In this document: positions 7,935-16,631 of the stretch, one piece after another
Layout: each line of letters starts with the position of its first letter
How positions within the stretch are numbered: position 1 is the first letter of the stretch
NCBI GenBank assembly: GCA_018985225.1
Contig: JADGIF010000114.1
Coordinates: 1 to 19,003, forward strand
Length of the DNA: 19,003 bases
Source of the DNA: Amoeboradix gromovi
Taxonomy: Eukaryota > Sanchytriomycota > Sanchytriomycetes > Sanchytriales > Sanchytriaceae
Direction of reading: 5' to 3'
Program-made: the position numbers and the translations under genes
Notes under the pieces: model-generated
Told to the model about the DNA's origin: nothing
The model's database searches: none
What the model saw: only the letters and a program-made list of their open reading frames with translations

Positions 7935-8461
7935 CGTTCTCCTTGTTACATGCTGTAGCAGAGAAAATCACCTCGCAAGTTTTACACTGATATGATGCTA
8001 CAACGTAGTGGCAATCAATTCTTCTGGGCGAACCAGTACTTTCTCTTTCTGCTAGCAGACGTTCGACGAGCTGAACGGTTTATTGTCTTTATAACCTTTC
8101 GTTTAGGGTAGTGACTGCTAACCTCTGTAGAAGCAGGTTTCTTTTTTTCGGTGGTACGTCCTTTCTTAAATGGGCAATTTAGCAAAACAGTGTTTAAAAC
8201 TACACCCAGGTTTTCTGAAAATTAGCGCAACCAAATATGTTCATTCTCTTTGCTACCAAAGATGAATTGGGTGCAAAGCGTCGTAATATGCTAATTTCAT
8301 AGAAAATAACACGAAATAAATATATTGTTCTTAACGTAAAAGCTCGATTGCTAGAAAAATGTATTGCTGTTAATTGTTGGGGTAGATGGATCATAGTTGC
8401 CCAGTTAGTTTGATTATACCAATCACCCGTTTTATTAAATTAGCACACTAGTGCTCTAGTT
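7935..8461. other. Intergenic region between Cus2 and the cysteine-rich protein
   Basis: These are the divergent upstream regions of Cus2 (-) and the 8462 gene (+). They contain the candidate small minus-strand gene listed at 8015-8394. Before 8462 there is an acceptor-like site, TTATTAAATTAG, ending at about 8443. No clear TATA box is visible. Confidence 0.3.
8015..8394 (-). CDS. Candidate two-exon small basic protein (weak)
   Basis: On the minus strand an ATG at 8394 opens 63 codons ending RMNIFGCANFQKTW. A possible 41-nt intron (8165-8205) starts with GTGTAG, contains TGCTAAAT and ends TTTAAG. It would join in frame to a 49-codon exon (8015-8164) that is very rich in Lys and Arg (KKKPAS; PKRKVIKTINRSARRTSASR) and ends KYWFAQKN. 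The matching phase and the strongly basic, non-random exon 2 support it. The poor 5' splice site, the absence of a nearby AATAAA and the lack of any recognised family count against it. A ribosomal or nucleolar type of protein would fit the composition, but that is a guess. Confidence 0.2.
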
Positions 8462-9433
8462 ATGAGTTGTTTTCAAGTAGAAAACTCAACGTTTTGTAGT
8501 GCCTGGAATAATAAATCAATTAAAGTAGGAACTAAGTTACAAAACAGCGATTTGATAATAAACGATACGGAAAGTTTGGATGCTTCTATTTTGCAGATAT
8601 TTGACAAGCATTATAGTTTAATTAATGGTAATTGCCAAAAAGATGTGCAAATGAGGAATTATGCAGCATGGCTGTGCGATAGTGCTATTGAAGGTAGTGA
8701 GGGATGTTCAAACACCAGAATATGTCAGAATACATGCCAGCAATTTAGCTATGACTATAGCAAGCTGACAGAAACGTGTAGTGGCGATTTAAAGACCTAT
8801 CAGACACAGATATCAAAGGACATTCAAGGTTACTGCATAAATCTAAACAGCACTGACTGTGTAATAGGGGACGCTAATTTAATAGGTAACTGTGGGTATC
8901 ACAATAAGAATGACATATGCTCTAAATGTCCCACCAAGATCGATGCGTTTTGCAACACTGATGGATTATCATCAAATTCATTTAAAACGGTATCCACGAC
9001 AATGCTAGTGTTGGGTCTAATAGTAGCTATTGGTATTTTAACATACTGCATATCAATCAGAATTAGAAGGGGCAGGAAGCTAAAGAGTATCTTGGCAAAG
9101 GGGGATGCAGAAATGAATTATGAGGACTACATTTATGATCCAATAACAAACAAATTGATAGCGCCAAGTAACTCTACAATTGATACTTCGAAACTTACCG
9201 GAATAGGAAACAACTCCTCTGTAGTACCAGTAAATACGTATACCGCAATAACCGCACCCGTGACTACAGCACGCAACACCTTACCGTTAACTACGATCAG
9301 TAGATACTCTGATTTTATTAAACAGTCAGACTCTATTAATTCAGATAAAACAGATTCTAGAGGAAGGAATGAAAATAGTCCAAAATTAACAACTTTTGAC
9401 AGTGAGTCGGAAAAAGATTTGGGAACAGTTTAA
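8462..9433 (+). CDS. Cysteine-rich single-pass membrane protein, unknown function
   Basis: I do not recognise a named family. The 323-aa protein has 14 cysteines in residues 3-164, several potential N-glycosylation sites (NST, NKS, NDT, NST), one transmembrane segment (about 178-199, TTMLVLGLIVAIGILTYCIS) followed at once by basic IRIRRGRK, and a tail of about 120 residues rich in Ser, Thr and Asn. This is the layout of a type I surface protein with a disulphide-rich ectodomain. The cysteine order (CxxxxNSTxC, LC, C, C-x3-C) loosely recalls frizzled-like CRDs, but I would not name it so. No signal peptide follows the ATG; an acceptor-like TTAAATTAG just upstream, open in frame from there, suggests a missing first exon. 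AATAAA lies 2 nt after the TAA stop. Confidence 0.65.
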   Translation: MSCFQVENSTFCSAWNNKSIKVGTKLQNSDLIINDTESLDASILQIFDKHYSLINGNCQKDVQMRNYAAWLCDSAIEGSEGCSNTRICQNTCQQFSYDYSKLTETCSGDLKTYQTQISKDIQGYCINLNSTDCVIGDANLIGNCGYHNKNDICSKCPTKIDAFCNTDGLSSNSFKTVSTTMLVLGLIVAIGILTYCISIRIRRGRKLKSILAKGDAEMNYEDYIYDPITNKLIAPSNSTIDTSKLTGIGNNSSVVPVNTYTAITAPVTTARNTLPLTTISRYSDFIKQSDSINSDKTDSRGRNENSPKLTTFDSESEKDLGTV

Positions 9434-9906
9434 TTAATAAATATGTTTAAATTGACAAACGGGTGTTTACAAATATAAATTACTACTTTCATAGCACAAA
9501 CATTCCTTGGTATACATCAGAGATTAGAGCGGACGAATGAAAATAATCTGGAATTTGGTCTAAAAACGAGGTTATCGTCCAAAGAAAGAGGATAGTCATC
9601 AGATATATCTAATGGAGTATATATCAGTCACATGCATAGAGATTTTGGGCCTCTAAAAAGGGAAGTTCGGAAAGATACTTAAGAACCTGCCATTTGGAAG
9701 TAGATAGAGTGCATATGCTGGTAATATAAGTATCCTGATTATTGACGCCTCGTGGTAGTGGGAGAGTAGGCTAACAATATAATTGAGTCCCAGATACAGA
9801 GCAAATATAGAAGTGTGCGATGTGAATGATGAGTACGCTGGTCAGTTGTGAAGTGAATTTTAATGGCAAACAGTGCTCCTTTATGGAGAGAACGACCGTG
9901 GAGCAA

Positions 9907-9957
9907 TCCCATAGTGTGCGGGCAGTACGGTGTTACTTAGCCTCGCACACTATGGGA
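9907..9957. repeat. 14-bp perfect inverted repeat with 23-nt loop
   Basis: TCCCATAGTGTGCG (9907-9920) is the exact reverse complement of CGCACACTATGGGA (9944-9957). A transcript could form a 14-bp stem, extended by a G.U and a G-C pair inward. By a rough estimate such a perfect pair at this spacing is unlikely by chance in 19 kb. It may be a hairpin RNA, a recombinase or regulator site, or a remnant of a small inverted-repeat element; nothing in the sequence decides between these. Confidence 0.6.
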
Positions 9958-9959
9958 AA

Positions 9960-10130
9960 TCATGCCATAAATGGTACTCCAAACATACTGCATACCACTA
10001 CGCGACGCTCCATATAGTTGCCTACCTGTAGTTTTTTCTCGCGGTTGTCAAACCAACTCTGCATCGCCCAGGTTATTCTAGGCAGCTGACGCTTTGGAAA
10101 AATCTGTAAATGGATTTCCAACTCAACCAT
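9960..10130 (-). CDS. Small minus-strand open frame, 56 codons (weak)
   Basis: An ATG at 10128-10130 opens 56 codons to TGA at 9960-9962: MVELEIHLQIFPKRQLPRIT, then WAMQSWFDNREKKLQVGNYM. Composition is protein-like, and a CTATAAAG sequence lies on the same strand about 17 nt upstream of the ATG, close for a TATA box. There is no AATAAA next to the stop and no recognised family. It ends two bases from the inverted repeat. Confidence 0.2.
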   Translation of the reverse strand: MVELEIHLQIFPKRQLPRITWAMQSWFDNREKKLQVGNYMERRVVVCSMFGVPFMA

Positions 10131-10266
10131 AATTGAGAGGTGCTGTCTTTATAGTACACGCAATACAGGTTGTGTAATTATTATGTAAGCCCTGAAAACG
10201 TGGCTTGCAAAACAATAAAAGACTCATGTTTTCAATCTTTTAAAGAATAACGCAATTACCCCATTC

Positions 10267-11109
10267 ATGACTTTGATTCTTCACCTCATTTTTTACAGCC
10301 TTCAAATTGATATTTGTGATTTTGATCGGTTGGCGCATTTAGGGACTAATTCCTTGTTTGTCAGTTCTACTTGTGATAAGTCAGTATGGAGACCAATTGG
10401 GATGCAAAAAGTCACAGTTATCTTTAAAAAAATTTCAGATGCTGTTAAGCATATTGCAAGTAATTCCAATGATCTGAAATCCGAAAGGGCACTTGCTAGA
10501 GTTCACGATCTTGAAAATGTTTTATCAAGCCCCAATGGAATTAATGGCTACTGTAACGTCAGGATAAGAAAAAGAAGTTTACCAACAGCCAATTATCAAG
10601 ATCCCATATCTCAATCTAAATGGATATGTCACCAAGGAGCAAAGGTGCTAGGCATTACATCTCTTGTTTTACTTGCATGTGCTGCAGCTACGACTCCGAG
10701 TTTTGTTAAGGATATCAAAAAAGAGACTAAGTTTGTTGCGGCGTTAAAGCCTATCGTAAGCGAGATCAGAACAGAAGTTAGAGAGTATTGTACTGTGAAT
10801 CCATGCCATAATGGTGTTCCCTTCTTAGAACCAGAAGCTGGTGAAAAGCCTTTGTATGCAATTGCACAGAAATACGAGTCGCATTGTTTAGACATTTTTA
10901 ATGACTTTAGAAACAACATAGATAATTCCGCATGTAGCTGGTTGAATGACCAGCTGAGAGATGCAGAGGCTAATGAACAAAAATCAGAAGACTCAAAAAA
11001 TCAAAAAATTACAAATTTAAAGATTTTTTACGGAGTTCCAATTTTGCTGGCAGCTGTTAGCATGGTACTTGATAAAGTGGCAAAACATGGATACGATACC
11101 ATTGAATAA
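10267..11109 (+). CDS. Membrane protein of unknown function, two hydrophobic segments
   Basis: I do not recognise this 280-aa protein. It has transmembrane segments at about 124-142 (GAKVLGITSLVLLACAAAT) and 252-267 (IFYGVPILLAAVSMVL). The loop of about 110 residues between them has four cysteines (175, 180, 207, 223), as expected of a lumenal or extracellular domain with disulphides. The region before the first segment is basic. The N-terminus is uncertain. TTTTTTACAG ending at 10298 and GACTAATTCCTTGTTTGTCAG-type sequence ending at 10364 both look like 3' splice sites. The second, paired with GTTGGC at 10329, would remove 36 nt without changing frame. The true start may therefore lie in an upstream exon or at Met46. 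AATAAA (11105-11110) overlaps the TAA stop. Confidence 0.6.
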   Translation: MTLILHLIFYSLQIDICDFDRLAHLGTNSLFVSSTCDKSVWRPIGMQKVTVIFKKISDAVKHIASNSNDLKSERALARVHDLENVLSSPNGINGYCNVRIRKRSLPTANYQDPISQSKWICHQGAKVLGITSLVLLACAAATTPSFVKDIKKETKFVAALKPIVSEIRTEVREYCTVNPCHNGVPFLEPEAGEKPLYAIAQKYESHCLDIFNDFRNNIDNSACSWLNDQLRDAEANEQKSEDSKNQKITNLKIFYGVPILLAAVSMVLDKVAKHGYDTIE

Positions 11110-11497
11110 ATCTATGAAATACGTAATACATCCAGGTTTCTAACAGCACCAAACAAGGCTTGACTTGATCTTGGACTGTTCTAAAAGTATTCAGTAACCA
11201 TCAAAAAGGATATAAAACAGATTTTTAGCGGGATTCATGGTAAATTTCACCATGGCATGCAGTTACAATTGTGAGAATAATGATCTTTATCAGAGTAACA
11301 AGTGCAAAAGGCGTATGAAATTTTTAATAATCCAGATGTTTGCAGTTTTGAAGATCCAAACCTTGAAAAAAGACTGGCTTGCTAGATTCCGACCATGTAT
11401 GATGTTAATTTTGCTTAACATGGATACACTTGCATCCCCCTCAATTTAATTAAGATAGCAGCAAAACAAAGCCTTTGTAATAACTATTTTATTCAAT
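11110..11497. other. Intergenic region holding one small broken or spliced gene
   Basis: Between the two-segment membrane protein and the 3' end of CHD1 lies TATAAAA (11211-11217), 20 nt before an ATG at 11237 that starts the small candidate gene below. No other gene is seen. The CHD1 poly(A) hexamer is at 11488-11493 on the minus strand. Confidence 0.4.
11237..11385 (+). pseudogene. Small cysteine-rich gene, frameshifted or with one short intron
   Basis: The frame from ATG 11237 reads MVNFTMACSYNCENNDLYQS and then loses protein character. A second frame from about 11311 reads AYEIFNNPDVCSFEDP and NLEKRLAC, ending at TAG 11383-11385. Either one frameshift separates the halves, or a 41-nt intron (11295-11335, GTAACA to CCAG with TTAATAA inside) joins them into a 35-aa peptide with five cysteines. 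A good TATAAAA sits 20 nt upstream. The second half faintly resembles residues 207-233 of the preceding membrane protein (C...IFN...C...L), so it may be a partial duplicate. No AATAAA follows the stop. Confidence 0.25.
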
Positions 11498-14400
11498 TCA
11501 AAATACATCACTCAATTTCTTAATCCCACCGCTATTTCTACTTCTTTTTGTTATTTCTTGCCCGGTTACTTTCATAAACATCTTTTGCAACTTATCTCCA
11601 CTTACACTTCTGTTCTCATTATTAGGCCAATGAAATGAGAGCTCATTCCAAATCTCCATTTCAAATCCGTGGTCATACACATTCTCGACACACGCATCGT
11701 TAATAAATGATCCAAATTTAACTAAAAACTCCTTAGTAGCTTTGATCTTCTCGCTTTTTACCTTTTCAGCTCTTAATTTTCTGCTAAAAACAGTCAAGTC
11801 CTTTATTACCGGTTTCAGTACATCTTGTGGAGATAACTTAGAAGTCTCTTGTTTGTTTGATTTAGGCGCGCTATTGAGCTTCGGTTTCTTGTTCACTTGG
11901 GGCGCTGGCTGTTTTCTTTTGGCAGGCTTGCCGTTTTTCTTTATTGTTTCTAGCACCAATTCGCATCTTCTTGCGATTTGATCCTCCTTGGGGCACTTTG
12001 GATCCTCAAAATTCAATTTATCAAGTTTCAGTTCTTCATCTTCGACTATCTTCTTCCAACTACCATATCCATATCTGTACACACCATACACCAGCATTGC
12101 GTCGTCAATTGAGGTCCATTTCACATTCCAAACATGGCTGACTTTATCCAACTTTAAAGGAATTCTGAATTGGCTTGGTTCTCTTTCGTCAATATAGGTT
12201 TCTAGACTTGCTAGCAGCATGCTTCTGTTTATTAGTGGTTTAGGATGCTTAATCCTAATCCCGCCGTACTCGCACTGGCCATCAGCAGCTGATTCTAGAT
12301 GATGGTTACAGGCCGCTAACAGCCCATCTACAGTCTCCTTTATCTTCAAATCACTCACAGTTTCCAATCCACATTCTCTTTTGATGTCTTGTATTCTGCT
12401 AGGTGCATAATGCATTAATCCTCTTGATATTGATCTCAGCTCTCGCTCGCTTAGTACGTCACCAGCACTTCTTTGTTTCTTCTTCGTGACAGCAACCTGA
12501 GGTTCGGGTTGTTGATTGAACATCTTTGCGAGGTTATAGTTCACTTGAGTTCTATTTCGTTGCCCCAAATCTTGCTTTATTAGTTCCTGTGTTTCCATCT
12601 GTTCCTTCAATTCCACTGGTATAATATCATCCCATTCTATGTCATTAACATCTTGCACTTTAAACTGCTGCAGAAACTCGTCTCCTACATGTCCTACTGC
12701 CAGTTCATCCTCTGTATCCAGCTTTTCAGCCGTGGATAAAATCTTATCCAAGTCAACCTCTTCTGGTTTGACATCAGTGAACATGTTTTTAGCTCCAAAT
12801 TTAAGAATGGAGTTCAATTCTTCCCTGGTGAAGTCCGTTTTACCTACGGTAGGGCCATGTATCCCCAAAGAAGATGCATCCAAGTTGTTTATCAAACAGA
12901 ATTCTAATATTCTCTTTCTTCTAGCTCTTTCAATAATCTCTTCATCAATTGTGTCTTTCGCTATCAATCGATATACAGTAACTGCTTTCGTTTGCCCTAT
13001 TCTGTGTGATCTGGCCATTGCTTGTAAGTCGTTCTGCGGATTGAAGTCGCTGTCATATATGATAACATTGTTGGCGGCAGTTAGCGTCAATCCCAATCCT
13101 CCTGCTTTAGTGCTCAACAAAAATATGAAATCACTGCTATCTTCAGCATTAAATCTATCCACTGCTTTAATTCTATCCGTGCTGTTTACACTTCCATCTA
13201 GTCTTTGGAATTTGTACCTCTTCATCTTTAAGTAGTCGCTTAAAATATCCAACATCTTCACCATTTGACTAAATATCAACACCTTATCCCCAGATTCATA
13301 TAGCCGGGTTAACAGCTTATCTAGCAATGTCAGTTTACCACAGCACTGGATCATCTTATTCAATGCAGCCGTACTATTGATGTCATAAGAATCCTGCAGT
13401 AAGTACGGGTGGTTTGTTACCTTTTTAGTTTCCATCATTATATTTAACAAGCTCACTCTTGAGTCCTTTAATGCTCGTTGTAATTCCATGTAATTGCGAC
13501 TAGTAATATCCCTATAAAGCTTCATTTGCCACTCACTCATGGGAACTCTCAAATTCATTTCGGTCTTACTTGGCAATGATTCAACATCTTTCTTTACCCT
13601 ACGCAGCAAGTAATGCTTCAATTTCTCGTGTATCTTTTTGATCATTGTAGAATCTTGGTCATTATAGTTTAAGATGAATCCATCCATTTCTTTTATCTTA
13701 CCTGGCATCAGGAAATCAATCAACGACTTGAGCTCTTGCATGTTATTTTGCAGTGGTGTACCCGTAATGATTAAACGATTTCGAGTGCTAAAGCTGGTTA
13801 GTGTTTCATGAAGTAACGATTCAGAGTTCTTCAAACGATGTCCCTCGTCGATAGCCAGATACTGCCACTTAAATGAGCCAAGGAACTGCGCGTCTTTGAT
13901 AATCATTTCGTAAGTAGTTAGCACAACGTTACATTTAGGATTAGAAGGCCCAAACTCAAAATCACGAATAATGGCTCTGCTACTCTGGCTGCCAAGATAA
14001 ATGATGACGTCCAACTCCGGTGCCCATTTCCTGAATTCCTTGCTCCATGAATTCATAACGCTAAGCGGCACAACAATAAGAAACGGGCCATAAATAGAAT
14101 ATTCATTAAACAAGACATTGAGAAATGTAATAGTTTGAATGGTCTTACCAAGTCCCATTTCGTCAGCTAGAATACCGTTTTGGTCGTTTACCCATTGATA
14201 TATCATCCAGTTAACACCAAGTAGTTGATAATCGCGAAGAACAAGGTTGCTAGGGATATAATCAGGCTGTTGATTAAGAATCAGCTTGGTGCGCTTAGCT
14301 TTTGAGTACTTCTTACTGTTGCTAGGAATCGTGGTGCTAGACTGTCTAACTAAAAACTGATCGATTTGAGGTTGCGCAATGTTACTTACAGTTTCGTTGG

Positions 14401-15109
14401 TTTCCCATGTAGCTTGTTCGTATTCTAATAAACACCACTTTACAAGATATTGTTCATCTTCGTCTACATCCAGAATACGTTCTGGTGTCTTGTACTCTAT
14501 TAACCGTTGACGATTAAACTCTTGTTCAATTAATAAATCTTCTAGATCGTCTGCATCAAGCACTTTCATTGCACTTTGCACGTTGTTGATAAAATTAATA
14601 ACCTTTTTATATCCTGGCATACCTCTCAACTCCGTTAGCTCTTTCCACTCAACATGCAAATATGACGCATCGTTCCATTTAATTAAATACTCGGTAACGG
14701 TATAGTCTTCGTCTGGGACATCTACACTTTTAAAGTCCAATACCTTCTCAATTTTACGAACTGGCTCCTCTTCGTATTGAATTTCCATGTCATCCTGCAT
14801 TAGCAGATCCTCGTTACCTGCTTCACTATCAATAGCATCTTCCTCCTCCTCATCTTCTTGGTCACTATTCCATTTATCGTATTGCACTCTTGGTTTACTT
14901 CTATCGCTCATTCTTTGGTAATCTGTTTTGTTATTTATTTTCTCGATGTCAATATCCCTTTCTTCATCTTCACTACTACTAATGACTCTTCCTTCTTTAA
15001 ATTCATCGTCTATGCTTGTCTTAGCGCTACTGCCTTCCTCACTGTCTGCATATGTCACTTTATTGCGGGTGCGCAATCCCAAAGAAGCTGCACGTTCTAT
15101 TTCAGACAT
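11498..15109 (-). CDS. CHD1: CHD1 chromatin-remodelling ATPase
   Basis: CHD1 slides and spaces nucleosomes over transcribed genes in the nucleus. The 1203-aa intronless frame has the full layout: an acidic N-terminus (about 1-115); two chromodomains (about 122-176 and 209-255, the latter with [16 protein letters not shown]); the SNF2 core with Walker A DEMGLGKT (316-323), motif II DEGH (421-424), TGTPLQN (449-455), [11 protein letters not shown] (666-676) and [11 protein letters not shown] (696-706); the SANT-SLIDE DNA-binding region (about 940-1055, with [14 protein letters not shown]); and a C-terminal CHCT-type helical domain (about 1100-1165). Motif II reads DEGH where CHD proteins usually have DEAH; DEGH is normal in Snf2/Brm-type ATPases, so activity should be kept. 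It is somewhat shorter than yeast Chd1. AATAAA lies 4 nt after the TGA. The start is only 46 nt from the SF1 stop. Confidence 0.96.
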   Translation of the reverse strand: MSEIERAASLGLRTRNKVTYADSEEGSSAKTSIDDEFKEGRVISSSEDEERDIDIEKINNKTDYQRMSDRSKPRVQYDKWNSDQEDEEEEDAIDSEAGNEDLLMQDDMEIQYEEEPVRKIEKVLDFKSVDVPDEDYTVTEYLIKWNDASYLHVEWKELTELRGMPGYKKVINFINNVQSAMKVLDADDLEDLLIEQEFNRQRLIEYKTPERILDVDEDEQYLVKWCLLEYEQATWETNETVSNIAQPQIDQFLVRQSSTTIPSNSKKYSKAKRTKLILNQQPDYIPSNLVLRDYQLLGVNWMIYQWVNDQNGILADEMGLGKTIQTITFLNVLFNEYSIYGPFLIVVPLSVMNSWSKEFRKWAPELDVIIYLGSQSSRAIIRDFEFGPSNPKCNVVLTTYEMIIKDAQFLGSFKWQYLAIDEGHRLKNSESLLHETLTSFSTRNRLIITGTPLQNNMQELKSLIDFLMPGKIKEMDGFILNYNDQDSTMIKKIHEKLKHYLLRRVKKDVESLPSKTEMNLRVPMSEWQMKLYRDITSRNYMELQRALKDSRVSLLNIMMETKKVTNHPYLLQDSYDINSTAALNKMIQCCGKLTLLDKLLTRLYESGDKVLIFSQMVKMLDILSDYLKMKRYKFQRLDGSVNSTDRIKAVDRFNAEDSSDFIFLLSTKAGGLGLTLTAANNVIIYDSDFNPQNDLQAMARSHRIGQTKAVTVYRLIAKDTIDEEIIERARRKRILEFCLINNLDASSLGIHGPTVGKTDFTREELNSILKFGAKNMFTDVKPEEVDLDKILSTAEKLDTEDELAVGHVGDEFLQQFKVQDVNDIEWDDIIPVELKEQMETQELIKQDLGQRNRTQVNYNLAKMFNQQPEPQVAVTKKKQRSAGDVLSERELRSISRGLMHYAPSRIQDIKRECGLETVSDLKIKETVDGLLAACNHHLESAADGQCEYGGIRIKHPKPLINRSMLLASLETYIDEREPSQFRIPLKLDKVSHVWNVKWTSIDDAMLVYGVYRYGYGSWKKIVEDEELKLDKLNFEDPKCPKEDQIARRCELVLETIKKNGKPAKRKQPAPQVNKKPKLNSAPKSNKQETSKLSPQDVLKPVIKDLTVFSRKLRAEKVKSEKIKATKEFLVKFGSFINDACVENVYDHGFEMEIWNELSFHWPNNENRSVSGDKLQKMFMKVTGQEITKRSRNSGGIKKLSDVF

Positions 15110-15155
15110 TTGAATGTAGTTTGAAGAATAACCCCAGTTATAATGAAGTCATTTA

Positions 15156-16248
15156 TTAACTAAATGGCATTATGCCACCATAGAATGCTAAGTAGGGATC
15201 ATCAACCATTGTGGCTTGTTCTAGTTCATCCTTTCTCCATGGATGCATCTCTTCCTCAGTATCTGCAACCTTGGTATCAACTTCAACTGAATCTTCTCCG
15301 ATTACACCCATCAATTTCCGGTACTCTTCGTCAAGTAATTGATTCTGGTTTGCCATTTTAGTTGAATATTCCGGATTTCCTTTATTCGGACAGTCCATCG
15401 CAGTATGCTCTCCTTTACATATAGGACACTTGTTCTGATTGTAATCCTCGCCTGCTATTAATTGGGTCATATCCACAACCTCCAGTTGCTCTCCACCTTC
15501 ATCATGTCTTAGTGTTCCATTTATTGCTGCTAATTCACGTAGTTGTTGCTTCTTTAACAGATTTTGTGCTTCCGGTACTGCTATCGCCGATTCTATTATA
15601 TTGTTTACCATTTTGCTTGCTTTCTTAATTACAGTCCAGTTTTTGCCCATTATACAAACATGTAAATCAAGGTCACTATCTATTTGATGAGCATCAATCT
15701 TACCTGCCTTTACTGCTCCTTTGCCCCTAATGCTTATTTTGGCACCAGATTCTCGCTCTACTACATTAATGACATTTACTCGTTTTTAATGTCTGGCCTC
15801 TCGGACCTATAAGAATACCAATAAAGTTGATACCAGGGAACTGATCAACAGGCACAAATACCCTCTCTTCTAACTTGGCATCTGTTTTTAAATCTTCTGG
15901 GGGAATAAATCGAGGATTAAGTATTTTAGCGTAACTTGCAAGCCTGTCCCGCGTTTCCATTAGCTTCTGGCGTTTACGGTGCTCTTGAGGGTATTGATCC
16001 GAGTCATTTGGGGTCACTAGCCGCTTTCTCAAGTAGTGCGATATCTCATCCATTCTGTAATGAGTTGCATAAGTTTCCACTAATTTATAAAATTGAAAAG
16101 GGATTAGAGATGGTATGACTTTGATTTTAGTACCTTGAGTAAATGGAGATTTCTTTTCAGGTGCCGGCGCTTTAGCACGCTTTGGTTTTTCACCTTTTGG
16201 AGGTGGTCGTATTTTTGGAGGAGGCTTAATCGGAGGAGGACTTTGCAT
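15156..16248 (-). CDS. MSL5: Branchpoint-binding protein SF1/Msl5 (two exons)
   Basis: SF1/BBP binds the intron branchpoint in the first splicing complex. Exons 15780-16248 and 15156-15760 join across a 19-nt intron into 357 aa. After a Pro/Lys-rich start come the helix-hairpin region (about 45-125), the KH-QUA2 RNA-binding domain (about 127-245) with the GPRG loop (148-151), LKTIERESGAKISIRGKG and the QLRELAAINGTLR QUA2 segment, then a zinc knuckle C268-x2-C271-x3-H275-x4-C280 and the family's LLDEEYRKLMGVIGE segment. The knuckle is one residue shorter than the usual C-x2-C-x4-H-x4-C and lacks its Gly. No U2AF-ligand RW motif precedes residue 40. The frame is open upstream of the ATG to about 16305 (RSGYSPKYSNNAPLN), so an unseen first exon is possible. 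AATAAA overlaps the TAA stop. Confidence 0.92.
15761..15779 (-). other. 19-nt spliceosomal intron in SF1/Msl5
   Basis: On the minus strand GTAAATGTCATTAATGTAG interrupts the KH domain. Left in, it gives a stop after TSKCH. Removed, it gives QTLKTIERESGAKI, which matches the conserved SF1 block residue for residue (human NTLKNIEKECNAKI). The ends are GT...AG, with an internal ATTAAT that could supply the branch adenosine about 8 nt from the 3' end. An alternative acceptor 3 nt on would replace IE with K and break the conserved Ile-Glu. Confidence 0.88.
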
Positions 16249-16631
16249 GTTTAAAGGGGCGTTATTGGAATACTTTGGTGAATATCCTGAACGGATGACT
16301 CCTTAAAGACTCTTTCATTCTAGAAGCTGGTTCAGTGCATTCCCTGATCTTACTTCGATCACTACGATTCCTAGATATAACAATCCAAAAGAAAAAAAAC
16401 GGTGATTATGTAATTATGATACTTTTATTATAATTATCAAATTAATTATAATTTAACTCGCTCTGTAAAAACACAGCAAAAGAGTGATCCTAGTAATAGT
16501 CAGGCCATTTTTGCAAAATCTGATTCATAATTGCGTTGGAAATTCAACTCTAGCGTGCCAACAGCTCGAAGACTATCTATCGGCCGCACTAGAGGAAAGT
16601 TGCTTAAGTCTCTCAGACTGCTGAAAAATGA
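16249..16631. other. Upstream region of SF1/Msl5
   Basis: This region holds a very AT-rich stretch (16410-16460, with a minus-strand AATAAAA near 16425), a long A-run (about 16390) and a minus-strand, in-frame, open extension of SF1 to about 16305. Farther up, RNRSDR-like codons near 16350 could be joined to it by a 52-nt GTAAGA...TTTAAG intron. I cannot confirm such an exon, since no ATG precedes it. From about 16630 to 16510 the frame of the RlpA-like relic continues past its stop in protein-like sequence (SLRDLSNFPLVRPIDSLRAV). Confidence 0.3.

Larger units (their letters stand above)
9442..10266. other. Long intergenic region with a strong inverted repeat
   Basis: These 825 bases hold no convincing gene on the plus strand. 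They contain the inverted repeat at 9907-9957 and a 56-codon minus-strand frame at 9960-10130. The plus-strand open frame 9826-10017 runs through the inverted repeat and does not look like a protein. Confidence 0.4.

Noticed and set aside
9826-10017. 63-codon plus-strand open frame
   Set aside because: It runs straight through the inverted repeat, has no protein-like character, and a more plausible frame exists on the other strand.
9824-10092. Possible box C/D snoRNA (ATGATGA near 9824)
   Set aside because: The nearest CTGA box is about 260 nt away, too far, and no terminal stem is visible.
9960-10130. Homeodomain-like WFDNREKK in the small minus-strand frame
   Set aside because: It resembles helix 3 only in a few residues; the frame is too short and lacks helices 1 and 2 of a homeodomain.
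12639-13235. 198-codon open frame opposite CHD1
   Set aside because: It lies antisense inside the CHD1 helicase region, is rich in Ser and Leu as expected from the reverse of that sequence, and shows no domain.
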